Counted from the stretch's first letter, positions 1 through 8,138 are shown. The stretch is 39,347 nt of DNA from Candidatus Margulisiibacteriota bacterium (GCA_016779165.1 JADHOE010000009.1:1-39347); one strand, 5' to 3'. Translations and numbers: made by a program. Notes: a model not told the origin generated them from the letters alone.

Positions 1-2484
1 AATGAAGAAACCTTTAAAGCCTACCCGCCGGAAAGTCCAGATGCAGCCGCAGGGGCAGGTGCCCAACCTCAAGGTTCAGCCGCAGCCGGATCTGCCGCAG
101 TTCAGCAAAACCCAACACCCGCCGACGCAGGTGCCCAACAGTCATCTGACAAGGAAGCAGTACCAAAAGACATGAGTTTAGCGATGCTTTTTTTATTCGA
201 AATTTCTGCTAAAAAGACTGTTGTGGATTTCTTAACGCAGGACAATGGCGGTCAAGTCCTCATAAATAAAATAGTTGAAGATTTTGGAGTTGCTTCAGGT
301 AATAGATTCGATGATTCGAGTAAAACTAAGGCGTTTGGTCGACTAATGAGCGCTATGTCAAACTTAATTAGGGGTGACCTTGATGAATTGGAGGGTTTAA
401 ACCAAGTTGAGGTGAAAGCCGCAAAAGAAAATCTAAACGAATGGTTTTTAAAAAATCAGGATGACAGCTTTGTAAAGGATAACAAAATTCAAGGCTTTTT
501 ACGAAAGTGGGTATTTCGTTCTGATGATGGGGTTACTGGTGATGAGGTTACTGATGATCTGCAGACCTTCTTAACCATTCAAGACGTATTGAAACTATTG
601 AAGGCAGAAAAAAATGATCGGTCTGATATTTACAATGGTGCCCTTGCAGCTTCCATGAACGGGGTTGGATCAAGTGCTGTTAGAGCTGAACAAAGTAGAG
701 TAGATACATCAAGTGATCCAGAAATTGCGGAAGTTTTGCTAGATCCCCGTAATGTTGGATCAAGAGATTTTTTTGCTCAACAAAGTAGAGTAGATACATT
801 AAGTGATGAAGCGTTAGCAGAACAGGAATATGGCGGTCCAGGTGGCCATCCAGATACATCAAGTGATGAAGCGCTAGCACGAAAGTTAGCAAGACAGGAA
901 TATGGCGGTCCAGGTGGCCATGCAGGTCCAGCTGCTGGTGCCCAACAAGGTGCCCAACAAGCTGATCCTTATCCTTTACAACAACATGGCGGGGATTTGG
1001 ATAGGAAAGCTATTGAAAAAATGGAACAGCAAACATTACAACGGGACAATGATATTACAATGGCTCAAGGCACGTTAGATTCTTTAAATACTTTAGGTGA
1101 TGCGAGCGATCAAAACAAAGCCGCTAAAGCCACCCTTGATATTTTAACGGCTCAGAGGGATGGGCATGAAGAAAAGAAAGTGAAGAACAAACCAAACAAC
1201 GCTAATGTGGCGTTAAATGAAATAAATGGAGGAAAAAAGGAAGGCCACTGGATATGGTATGTGTTGCCCCAACATGTGGATGTTGCAGGCACATTTGGTT
1301 TTCCATCACCCGAAAATAATACGTTCGGTGTGCGAAGTTTGCAACATGCCAAGGACTTAATGGGTTACCCGAGTTTTAGGGAAAATTACGAGGCCATGGT
1401 GGATGCTATATCTACAAAATTAAGTTCAGATCAAGGTAATCATACCCTTAAATCATTGTTTGGTGGTGATGACGTCAAGGTCAGGTCCTCCATCACCTTG
1501 TTTTCAAAGGCACTGGAAGGCTCAGATCAAGGTAAAGATAAAGCGTTACTCAAAAAAATGGAAATATTGAAAAAATTGGTTGAGAATACAACTGATCAAA
1601 ATAGTTTTGATTGCCCTATTACACTAGCAATCATTCAGTCAGAACAAAGTTCTGGTGGTGCCCCAGCCGCCGCCCAAGACGCACCTGCCGCCCAAGCCGA
1701 ACCTGCTGCCCAAGCCGCAGTTAAGGTAAGCCCAGTAGCAAAAAAACAACAAATTTTTATAGGGAATACAAGCATAAGCATTATCGATAGTGACTTTGCT
1801 GAGGGTGTTGAAAACCGATTAATTACTGGCGCGGTGGTTAATCCTGCCAATAACGAGGGGCATGGTGGTTCTGGGTTGGAAGCTGTCATATTAGATTACA
1901 TTAGAGGAAATGCAAAAAATGATGGGAAAACACCTGTTACAGATAATTCTAAATATAATGCTTTGATTGATGTCGCATCAGACGAACTACACAATGCAGA
2001 TAGATCCATAGAAAGAATGCCTGGTTACCGTATACCAACTGGGTATGCAGTCATGGTGTCACTTGGTGACTATTATAATGGAGTTGCGCGACCAGAAAAT
2101 ACCAACGGTTTAACACATATTATTGCCGCAGTTGGTCCAGCATTTCCAGCAGGAAGTATTAGTGATGAAAATTCAAAATTAATTGAACTTAGCTTGGCAT
2201 ATTACCACGCATTATTCCGTGTAAGCGAGCATAACGAAACAAACCCAAATCATCCTATAACTAATATTACATTTCCCATAATGAGTGGCGGCGTATTTAA
2301 AGGAAGCGCAACTTTTGAACAACTCGGACGAGCAGCTAAACAGGGAATCAAAATGTTTTTTGATCAATTTACAGAAAGCGAAATCAATGTTCAGATTAAT
2401 GTTTTTAAAGGTGATGAAGAACAATTCTTGAAGGGCTTGCGTGATGACCAAAGTGCCGGACCCGCCACACCAGCCGCCGCCTAA
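1..2484 (+). CDS. Multidomain effector-like protein: DUF1810-like module plus macro domain (5' end outside window)
   Basis: The reading frame is open from base 1, so the true start lies outside the window; the ATG at 172 is internal. In order it shows an Ala/Gln/Pro linker (1-160), a helical region of no recognised family (about 172-650), a tandem-repeat linker (about 662-960), and a DUF1810-like module (about 1200-1545; HWIWYVLPQ and KVRSSITLF motifs). A second Ala/Gln linker (1660-1730) is followed by a macro domain (about 1745-2445) with the ADP-ribose-loop-like segment GAVVNPANNEGHGGSGLEA at 1828-1881. Macro domains bind or hydrolyse ADP-ribose derivatives; the DUF1810 role is not known to me. 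The frame ends at TAA 2482-2484 inside another linker, and the same frame then stays open to 3933, so this is probably the front part of a longer protein. No signal peptide can be judged because the N-terminus is missing. Confidence 0.75.
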   Translation, partial: NEETFKAYPPESPDAAAGAGAQPQGSAAAGSAAVQQNPTPADAGAQQSSDKEAVPKDMSLAMLFLFEISAKKTVVDFLTQDNGGQVLINKIVEDFGVASGNRFDDSSKTKAFGRLMSAMSNLIRGDLDELEGLNQVEVKAAKENLNEWFLKNQDDSFVKDNKIQGFLRKWVFRSDDGVTGDEVTDDLQTFLTIQDVLKLLKAEKNDRSDIYNGALAASMNGVGSSAVRAEQSRVDTSSDPEIAEVLLDPRNVGSRDFFAQQSRVDTLSDEALAEQEYGGPGGHPDTSSDEALARKLARQEYGGPGGHAGPAAGAQQGAQQADPYPLQQHGGDLDRKAIEKMEQQTLQRDNDITMAQGTLDSLNTLGDASDQNKAAKATLDILTAQRDGHEEKKVKNKPNNANVALNEINGGKKEGHWIWYVLPQHVDVAGTFGFPSPENNTFGVRSLQHAKDLMGYPSFRENYEAMVDAISTKLSSDQGNHTLKSLFGGDDVKVRSSITLFSKALEGSDQGKDKALLKKMEILKKLVENTTDQNSFDCPITLAIIQSEQSSGGAPAAAQDAPAAQAEPAAQAAVKVSPVAKKQQIFIGNTSISIIDSDFAEGVENRLITGAVVNPANNEGHGGSGLEAVILDYIRGNAKNDGKTPVTDNSKYNALIDVASDELHNADRSIERMPGYRIPTGYAVMVSLGDYYNGVARPENTNGLTHIIAAVGPAFPAGSISDENSKLIELSLAYYHALFRVSEHNETNPNHPITNITFPIMSGGVFKGSATFEQLGRAAKQGIKMFFDQFTESEINVQINVFKGDEEQFLKGLRDDQSAGPATPAAA
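662..921 (+). repeat. Degenerate in-frame tandem repeats in interdomain linker
   Basis: A unit of about 90 bases containing GTTGGATCAAG and CAAAGTAGAGTAGATACAT occurs at about 662-716 and again at 752-806. A roughly 70-base unit (GATACATyAAGTGATGAAGCG, then CAGGAATATGGCGGTCCAGG) occurs at 793-849 and at 853-921. All are in frame. The encoded motif is SDEALA...RQEYGGPGGH, and a relative (VVARKLHQEF...GPGGSAGP) recurs at about 3853-3920 in the next ORF, which links the two reading frames. Confidence 0.8.
2482..2484 (+). other. Probable nonsense codon (CAA to TAA) splitting one gene
   Basis: The codons around this TAA (GCCGCC-TAA-GTC-GAACCTGCTGCC) match the upstream linker at about 1687-1711 (GCCGCC-CAA-GCC-GAACCTGCTGCC) with only two C-to-T differences. 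One of these turns Gln CAA into TAA. Frame 1 stays open for a further 1449 bases after the stop. The alternative is that the stop is genuine and the downstream part is a separate gene. Confidence 0.7.
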
Positions 2485-2613
2485 GTCGAACCTGCTGCCC
2501 CGCAGGAAATTCCTGACCAAACTCAAAATGATACCATTTTAATAATTGAGAGTTTAATAGATCAGAGCACTGGCCAACCTATTAATAAAGCTCAGCTAAA
2601 AAGAATTGCACGT

Positions 2614-3933
2614 GTGATTTTAATCAACTCAACTGATCTAGGAGATTCAGACATTTTTGAATCTTTTAAGACACAATTTGAAGAATTGGGCTCAGCTGAC
2701 GTAAAAGCATTGTTGGATGCATTTAAGAAAGCAAACATCCAAATGCCCCATAACATTCGTTGGGCTGTGAATGAGCAGTATCAACGAAAATATTTAATAA
2801 GTTTGACGAAAGACACGTTACCAGAAAATTTGAATGGTCCAGATAAACTACGCGGGTTCATGTGGGCCATCCCCTTGGAAGAGCATGCTACCTACTTAAG
2901 TAAGTTCGGTTTTGATATCGTTGTTCAAATTGAGCGAAATACCGTTGAAGGCAACTGCGCCAAACAGGTGTTCACCCTAGGGGATGGCACTTGTTTTGAA
3001 CGTGCCTTGGGGTTTTATAACCCAATTGAACAAAGTTCAGAAAAGATTCGGGAATCTTGGGTTCAAGCTATGCTGACTGCCTTGAGTGAAACTCCCCCAG
3101 ACGAAAAAATCAAAGAATGGTTGAGCATGGAATTGAGGAGTTATATCAGGCATGATCCCCTTCCTGAGAACTTACAAAGTAATACAAAATTTATAGAATT
3201 ATATAATCAAATAATACAAGAATATAATGACATGGATTCAAAAAGTTATGAAGGGTACGGAGTAGATACTAATGACTTACTTCGTCTTGAAAAAGAGCTT
3301 GATTTAAAAGAAAAAAGTTGTAAAAAATTATTTGAAGCATTAAATCCAACGCCATTTAAACCTAATCAAGAAAATGAAAATGTACCCAAAATAATGAGTG
3401 AAATTGATAGCCTAAAACAACAAATAAACGAAGAAAAAAGTAATTTAACTGCTCAGATTGTATCTAAGAATCCTGAACTGCTTCGCAGTTATTTTGAATC
3501 TAGTCTTGATTACAAAAACTATATCGATGCAGCGTATTCGAATGCTGGTGTTCCACAGTTTTTGGCACATCATCATAATTGCATCATTGTTGTGCTCACC
3601 GGTACTGGGGACGATGGTACTGCCACCATTGATAAGGTGTTTAACCCAAACAATCTTCCGATTGAATTGGCAAACATTCGCTGTGTCCATATTCAAGGTG
3701 GTCAACAAATCCCCCATTTTTCCATGGTGGATGTTCGGGATATTGAGGACCAATTTATTCAGTCTGTTAATTCTAAAGTAGTTGATCCAAGCGATCATAA
3801 TAATCCAACCATCCCATTTTCAGCCGTTAAAAATCCTGAAACGCCCAATGATAGTGTAGTAGCAAGGAAACTGCATCAAGAATTTAACCCACAGTTAGGA
3901 CCAGGTGGCAGTGCAGGCCCACCCCATTACTAA
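2614..3933 (+). CDS. OTU-like cysteine protease (putative deubiquitinase), in frame with the upstream ORF
   Basis: The OTU signature GDGTCFERALGF begins at about 2980 (Asp 124 and Cys 127 from the GTG at 2614), and a C-terminal catalytic-type PHFSMV places His 368 at 3715. OTU enzymes cleave ubiquitin or ubiquitin-like conjugates, so a eukaryotic substrate is inferred. Between Cys and His lies a long charged, probably coiled-coil insertion (about 3240-3450). The C-terminus carries VVARKLHQEF and GPGGSAGP, the same linker type as in the upstream protein. GTG 2614 has no ribosome-binding site, and the frame is open back to 2485 with linker-like sequence (VEPAAPQEIPDQTQ). This is therefore best read as the continuation of the upstream gene after a nonsense codon. 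It could be silent unless there is readthrough or reinitiation. Confidence 0.7.
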   Translation: MILINSTDLGDSDIFESFKTQFEELGSADVKALLDAFKKANIQMPHNIRWAVNEQYQRKYLISLTKDTLPENLNGPDKLRGFMWAIPLEEHATYLSKFGFDIVVQIERNTVEGNCAKQVFTLGDGTCFERALGFYNPIEQSSEKIRESWVQAMLTALSETPPDEKIKEWLSMELRSYIRHDPLPENLQSNTKFIELYNQIIQEYNDMDSKSYEGYGVDTNDLLRLEKELDLKEKSCKKLFEALNPTPFKPNQENENVPKIMSEIDSLKQQINEEKSNLTAQIVSKNPELLRSYFESSLDYKNYIDAAYSNAGVPQFLAHHHNCIIVVLTGTGDDGTATIDKVFNPNNLPIELANIRCVHIQGGQQIPHFSMVDVRDIEDQFIQSVNSKVVDPSDHNNPTIPFSAVKNPETPNDSVVARKLHQEFNPQLGPGGSAGPPHY

Positions 3934-4432
3934 AGCAAAAAACACATACTCTGATGGGCGTATTTATAACGGCCTATTAACAAATGAACAACCAAATGGC
4001 AACGGAACAATGACATACCCTGATGGGACAACAATTACGGATAGGTTCATCAATGGAGTTCCAGAAAGACATAAGCCACAGGCTCCAAAGGGCGATGAAG
4101 GTGAGCCAAAAAAAGACAACACATATTCCAGATTTGTTACATCTTTTATTAAGTATTCAAAATTATTTACTGAAAAAGCCACCGAAAATCAATCATTTAC
4201 GCAAAGTGAATGGAGAAACATGGTTCGTTTTTTTCATCCTGATAGGCTCCCAAAAGATTTAGAAGACAAAAATCAAAGTTTTTTAGACTTATCTAAACAC
4301 CTGAATGGAGCATTGACAGACTCTAAGGGAAAAGAGTCTGTGACCCTAAGTGATGAAAATAGGCAAAAAATAAAAGATGCTTTTATCGCTTGTACAAAAA
4401 TATTAAGGGGGGACAATCCTTCCTTTGATTAA
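3905..4432 (+). CDS. MORN-repeat and J-like (HPD) protein fragment
   Basis: A MORN-like repeat lies at about 3947-4040 (YSDGRIYNG, then NGNGTMTYPDG). Further on, WRNMVRFFHPDRLP (HPD codons 4235-4243) followed by a helical stretch resembles helices II-III of a J domain, which would contact Hsp70. No zinc finger or G/F region is present, so it is not a classical DnaJ. The frame starts at GTG 3905 (another GTG is at 3911), 29 bases inside the preceding ORF; AGGA at 3897-3900 is at best a poor ribosome-binding site. Because the overlap falls in the Gly/Pro linker, one base gained or lost near CCACCCC (about 3919-3926) would fuse this to the OTU frame. It may be the C-terminal part of the same broken gene, or a translationally coupled third gene. 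Confidence 0.6.
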   Translation: MAVQAHPITKAKNTYSDGRIYNGLLTNEQPNGNGTMTYPDGTTITDRFINGVPERHKPQAPKGDEGEPKKDNTYSRFVTSFIKYSKLFTEKATENQSFTQSEWRNMVRFFHPDRLPKDLEDKNQSFLDLSKHLNGALTDSKGKESVTLSDENRQKIKDAFIACTKILRGDNPSFD

Positions 4433-4450
4433 ATCGACGTGAGCGTTTGC

Positions 4451-4486
4451 TGCCCATGCATGTGGGCTTAACGGTCAGCATGGGCA
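4451..4486. terminator. Hairpin between convergent genes, possible terminator
   Basis: TGCCCATG (4451-4458) pairs perfectly with CATGGGCA (4479-4486). A shorter competing hairpin, GCCCA/TGGGC, is nested on the left side. No T-tract follows on either strand, so intrinsic termination is uncertain. Confidence 0.3.
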
Positions 4487-4493
4487 TCAGCGG

Positions 4494-5705
4494 CTAGTAA
4501 TTCCCGCCAGCCAGTGCCCCCGTTGTCCATGCGGCTTGAAAGTTGAACCCGCCCGTCACGCCATCCATGTTCAACACTTCGCCCACCATGTAAAGGTTGG
4601 GGCAGATGCGGCTTTCCATGGTGGTGAAATGTACCTCATCTAACGCCACGCCACCGCAGGTGACAAATTCATCTTTAAAGGGGCTCTTTCCCGTCACTTG
4701 GTAGCTGTCGTTGGTCAGGTGGTGGCTCAGTTGGTGAATGTGCTTTTGTGTAAGCTGCCCCCAACGCTCGGGCAGGGCCAAGCCCCAGCGTGCCAATAAA
4801 TAGGCCCACAGTCGATTGGGGAGGTCTGAAAACGGGGAATGGCTGCGCATGGTCTGGTGCTGCCGGTCGCTGATCGCCGTTTTTAGTGTGGCTTCAATGG
4901 CCGGACATGGCATGTTTGCCAGCCAATGGATGGTCATGGGGCAGCAATACCCGCAATCGTGAAGGGCTTGGGCCTGCCACGCCGATGCCTTAATAATGGC
5001 CGGGCCACTAAATCCCCAATGGGTGATCAGCAATGGCCCGGTGCTCTGGTTTTTTTTGCCAATCCCCAAGCGAACCGCCACGTGTTGCACCGATAATCCT
5101 GACAGGCGGTGAAGGGCCGTATCTGCAATTTTAAACGTGAATAACGATGGAATGGGGGGCACAATGGCATGCCCCAAAGCCGCTGCAAATGCGTGGCCTT
5201 GGCGGTTGCTGCCCGTGGCCAACACCAATTTGTCGCAGGCATGGGTGGCCCCGGTGGTGAGCAACACCTCAAAGTGGCCGGCCTTGCTTTGTTGAATGCG
5301 CTGAATGGGGCATTGTGTCCAAATGCGAATGCCCAGGGTTTTGGCTTCGTTTAACAAGCAATTGGCAATGTCATCGGCATTGTTCGATACTGGGAATACC
5401 CGGTTGTCCGCTTCGATTTTTAAGGGCACCCCGCGCGATTCAAACCAGGCCATGGTGTCTCTGGGTTGAAATCGGTGAAAAGGCCCCAACAGGGCTTTTC
5501 CACCCCGGGGGTAAAAGGTGCACAGTTCGTTGGGCGTAAAACAGGCATGGGTTACGTTGCATCGGCCACCTCCGGATATCTTCACCTTGCTTAGAAGGTT
5601 GGCACTTTTTTCAATAATAATTACCGTATCCCCTGGGTGGGCCGTTTGATGATGAATGGCAGCAAAAAAACCGGCGGCACCCCCGCCGACAACAATCACG
5701 GTCAT
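4494..5705 (-). CDS. BaiN/HI0933-family NAD(P)/FAD-dependent oxidoreductase
   Basis: The N-terminus VIVVGGGAAGFFAA is the dinucleotide (FAD) binding motif. It is followed by IIEKS, the family hallmark KVKISGGGRCNVTHA and FYPRGGK, and the C-terminus contains GEVLNMDGVTGGFNFQAAWTTGALAG, the second FAD-contacting motif. The length (403 aa) is normal for this flavoprotein family, whose substrates are poorly known. ATG 5705 is chosen because the nucleotide-binding strand starts directly after it; a TTG at 5741 would add 12 residues. Upstream, TGCAACCAT ends 6 bases before the ATG and may be a weak leaderless-type -10. It lies 51 bases downstream of the lipoprotein gene, on the same strand. Confidence 0.85.
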   Translation of the reverse strand: MTVIVVGGGAAGFFAAIHHQTAHPGDTVIIIEKSANLLSKVKISGGGRCNVTHACFTPNELCTFYPRGGKALLGPFHRFQPRDTMAWFESRGVPLKIEADNRVFPVSNNADDIANCLLNEAKTLGIRIWTQCPIQRIQQSKAGHFEVLLTTGATHACDKLVLATGSNRQGHAFAAALGHAIVPPIPSLFTFKIADTALHRLSGLSVQHVAVRLGIGKKNQSTGPLLITHWGFSGPAIIKASAWQAQALHDCGYCCPMTIHWLANMPCPAIEATLKTAISDRQHQTMRSHSPFSDLPNRLWAYLLARWGLALPERWGQLTQKHIHQLSHHLTNDSYQVTGKSPFKDEFVTCGGVALDEVHFTTMESRICPNLYMVGEVLNMDGVTGGFNFQAAWTTGALAGGNY

Positions 5706-5756
5706 GCTGCTATGGTTGCATATTTTTGGTTGCAGTGCCAATGGTTCGTGCTTGAA

Positions 5757-6236
5757 TTATGGGTTAGCCCAGTGCAATGTGGCCATAATATCCTCGGCCC
5801 ATTGCATGTTGGGGCGCGTGCTTTTAAAGTTAAATGCAATTAAATGGGTAGGCGTGGCAACCAGGTAGTGGCTGGTTTGGTTGCGGTTGGTTTGGGTGCG
5901 AACCAATAGGCCCTCTTGGCCTTGAATGGCGATGGCGGTTGTCTCAATTATGCCGATAATGCCCACCTCATTTAGTAATTGGTTTCGGTCACTGGCATTG
6001 GTTAAATTCACCGGTGTTTGAATTGGGTTGGCGGTGATGCTCATGATGCGTTGATAGGCCTCGCATTTGAGTAAGGTGTATCCGCTTGAGTGAGGCATTG
6101 GTTCAAAGGCCTGGTCATACTGAATGCTAAACGAATGCGCATTGTTGGTGTAGGTGTGTGGTTGGTTGGGTTGTTTGGATGCGCACCCCACCATAATACT
6201 GCAAATGACTGCTAAAATAATCTGTTTGAATCCCAT
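5757..6236 (-). CDS. Putative lipoprotein of unknown function
   Basis: The start MGFKQIILAVICSIMVGCASK is a lipoprotein signal peptide with lipobox VGC (Cys 18), so the protein is expected to be lipid-anchored at the inner or outer membrane. The remaining 140 residues have a short beta-rich pattern (FSIQYDQAFEP, LVATPTHLIAFNFKS) that recalls small PsbP/DUF-type lipoproteins, but I cannot name the family. An AAAGGGGG ribosome-binding site sits about 6 bases before the ATG, and GATAAT upstream may be the -10. It is probably co-transcribed with the flavoprotein gene downstream. Confidence 0.7.
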   Translation of the reverse strand: MGFKQIILAVICSIMVGCASKQPNQPHTYTNNAHSFSIQYDQAFEPMPHSSGYTLLKCEAYQRIMSITANPIQTPVNLTNASDRNQLLNEVGIIGIIETTAIAIQGQEGLLVRTQTNRNQTSHYLVATPTHLIAFNFKSTRPNMQWAEDIMATLHWANP

Positions 6237-6304
6237 GTGTTGCCCCCTTTCTGCTTATTATCGACGCTGGCTGGGTTAAAATTTCACCGGGTATGCCTGG
6301 CCCA

Positions 6305-6313
6305 TGCTACAAT
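6305..6313 (+). promoter_or_regulatory. Extended -10 of leaderless deaminase gene
   Basis: TGCTACAAT ends 6 bases before ATG 6320, so transcription should start at the ATG. It lies downstream of an alternative ATG at 6293, which it therefore disfavours. Confidence 0.55.
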
Positions 6314-6319
6314 GGCCCA

Positions 6320-7210
6320 ATGACACGTCGTTCGAATGGTCCAGGCCCCGATGTCCAAACCGTTGCCCGTGATCTGTTTCACGATGGGGTAACAGCGGGC
6401 GTTTTCCCCGCACGCCTAAACGTTGATTCGCTGATTGTATCGCGGAGCATTGATTCAATGATCACCGGTTTGGGCTGGGTGCATGGGAAGCACTGCAGCT
6501 TGCAATCCGCCATGAACCGTGCCTTATTTTTGGCATTTGTATCGGTGTTGCAGGGTGGGGGGCCATTTGGCACAGTGATTATTCAGAAGGATCGCTGGGT
6601 GAGCCATGGGGTCAATCGCGTTACCGCCACCAACGACCCCACCCACCATGGGGAAGTGGCCGCCATTCGGCGGGCCATGGCCCATGGCCACACCCACCAA
6701 TTGAAGGGGGCTACCTTGGTTACCAGCACGGCCCCGTGCCCCATGTGCTTTGGTTTGGCACAATCGGTTGGGGTTGCGCGCATTGCCCACTGCTGCACCG
6801 AACACGATGCCCATGCCCATGGCGGGTTTTGCGACCACCTGTTTTGGGACGAAGTGGCTAAAAAAGAACAGAACCAGTCGCCATTGGTTACCCAGTTTTC
6901 TTGCAATGGAAATGCCATAAGGCCCGATGCGCATGGGCAGGCCTTACAGCCGGTGCTGCAAGCGTATTGCAAGCAGCATGGCTTTGAACCCAAGGGCTTG
7001 GTGTTTGATGCTGGGATTGAACCTATTGCACTTTGTTTGTTTGATTACGCAGCCCTTCGTTGGGCTGGGGTTGCTTTGCCCCATCATGTGGGGGTTCAGC
7101 CAATAAATCGCCATGCCTGCGAATCGGTCACCTTAGGTGCCAATGCCCGCATTGGGCGACGCATCTTTGAGTTTTTTAGCCATTATGGGGTGGCGTACGG
7201 TCAGCGTTAA
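6320..7210 (+). CDS. Nucleoside/CMP-type zinc deaminase with long N- and C-terminal extensions
   Basis: The cytidine-deaminase-fold zinc site is visible: GGPFGTVI (80-87), HGE (His 110, Glu 112) and PCPMC (Cys 140, Cys 143). The pattern is that of guanine deaminase/tRNA adenosine deaminase relatives, enzymes that hydrolytically remove an amino group from a base. At 296 aa it is about twice the usual 150-160. It has about 65 extra residues in front and about 110 after the core, neither recognised. The substrate cannot be assigned. ATG 6320 is preferred over 6293 because an extended -10 lies between them. The 3' end overlaps the convergent glycosyltransferase gene by 35 bases. Confidence 0.75.
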   Translation: MTRRSNGPGPDVQTVARDLFHDGVTAGVFPARLNVDSLIVSRSIDSMITGLGWVHGKHCSLQSAMNRALFLAFVSVLQGGGPFGTVIIQKDRWVSHGVNRVTATNDPTHHGEVAAIRRAMAHGHTHQLKGATLVTSTAPCPMCFGLAQSVGVARIAHCCTEHDAHAHGGFCDHLFWDEVAKKEQNQSPLVTQFSCNGNAIRPDAHGQALQPVLQAYCKQHGFEPKGLVFDAGIEPIALCLFDYAALRWAGVALPHHVGVQPINRHACESVTLGANARIGRRIFEFFSHYGVAYGQR

Positions 7211-8132
7211 GCCCTAAGGTATGGCTAACGACAAACAATGGGCGGTTTTTTACCTCAATAAAGATGCGTGCAATGTATTCCCCCATAACGCCCAGGGTCA
7301 TTAAAATAATCCCATTGCTCACCAATATCACCACCATTAATGATGCGTAACCTGGCACCTGAATCCCATGAATGATGGTTCGTCCAACCAAGTAGGCCCC
7401 ATATCCCATCGATAGGCAGGTAATAATCACCCCAAAATAGGTGCTAAGTCGAATAAAAATATCAGAAAACGATGTGATGGCTTGCAGGGCCAAATTCCAT
7501 AGTTTCCAATAAGAGAATTTTGTTTTTCCATGCGCACGCGCCGGTCGTTCATAGTGAATGGTCGTGCTTTCAAATCCAATCCATGCAAATAAGCCTTTCA
7601 TGAACCGTGTTTTTTCTGGCAAGGTATTTAAGGCGTCGATGACCTCCCGATCAAGCAATCGAAAATCGCCCACATTTTTTGGAATTTGTATTCTGGAAAA
7701 CATATTGATAAAGGCATAAAAACAATACGCGCTCACCGATTTTAATACCTGGTCAGATGCCCGAGATGAGCGTTGGGCCAATACCACCGGAACCCCTGAT
7801 TTCCATTCGTTAAGCATTCTAGGAATAAGCTCTGGTGGATCTTGCAAGTCGATGTCCATCACAATGGCGGCATCCCCTTTGCAATATTTTAGGCCAGCAC
7901 TGATGGCAATTTCCTTTCCAAAATTTCGACTGAATTTGATGGCATGGATGCCCTGAGCCCGCTGGTGCAGCTTTTTAATTTCAACAAAAGTGGTGTCTCT
8001 GCTGCCATCGTCTACAAAATAAACATGAATGGTGGCATCCAGATTGTGTAAGGCCTCAGTTAATGCCGTGTAAAAGGGTTGAATGGCAGCTTCTTCGTTG
8101 TATACAGGTACAATAATGTCAAGTATTGCCAT
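7176..8132 (-). CDS. GT2 family polyprenyl-phosphate-type glycosyltransferase (GtrB/ArnC/DPM1-like)
   Basis: The N-terminal GT-A fold shows IIVPVYNEE (6-14), FVDDGSRD and the metal-binding MDIDLQDPPEL motif. FSRNFGKE and the later FRLLDREVIDAL are typical of the DPM1/GtrB subgroup, which transfers a sugar to a polyprenyl phosphate at the inner membrane. Two hydrophobic segments near residues 230-285 (YFGVIITCLSMGYGAYLVG; SLMVVILVSNGIILMTLGVMGEYIA) fit the usual C-terminal membrane hairpin. At 318 aa it is full length. No other surface-sugar gene is nearby. The start at 8132 is supported by an extended -10 located 6 bases upstream. Confidence 0.88.
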   Translation of the reverse strand: MAILDIIVPVYNEEAAIQPFYTALTEALHNLDATIHVYFVDDGSRDTTFVEIKKLHQRAQGIHAIKFSRNFGKEIAISAGLKYCKGDAAIVMDIDLQDPPELIPRMLNEWKSGVPVVLAQRSSRASDQVLKSVSAYCFYAFINMFSRIQIPKNVGDFRLLDREVIDALNTLPEKTRFMKGLFAWIGFESTTIHYERPARAHGKTKFSYWKLWNLALQAITSFSDIFIRLSTYFGVIITCLSMGYGAYLVGRTIIHGIQVPGYASLMVVILVSNGIILMTLGVMGEYIARIFIEVKNRPLFVVSHTLGLNADRTPPHNG

Positions 8133-8138
8133 GGTATC

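Noticed and set aside
3458-3781. 107-aa plus-strand ORF inside the OTU-like gene
   Set aside because: It is a shadow of the OTU frame: composition is biased, no start signals, and the OTU frame has clear motifs over the same bases.
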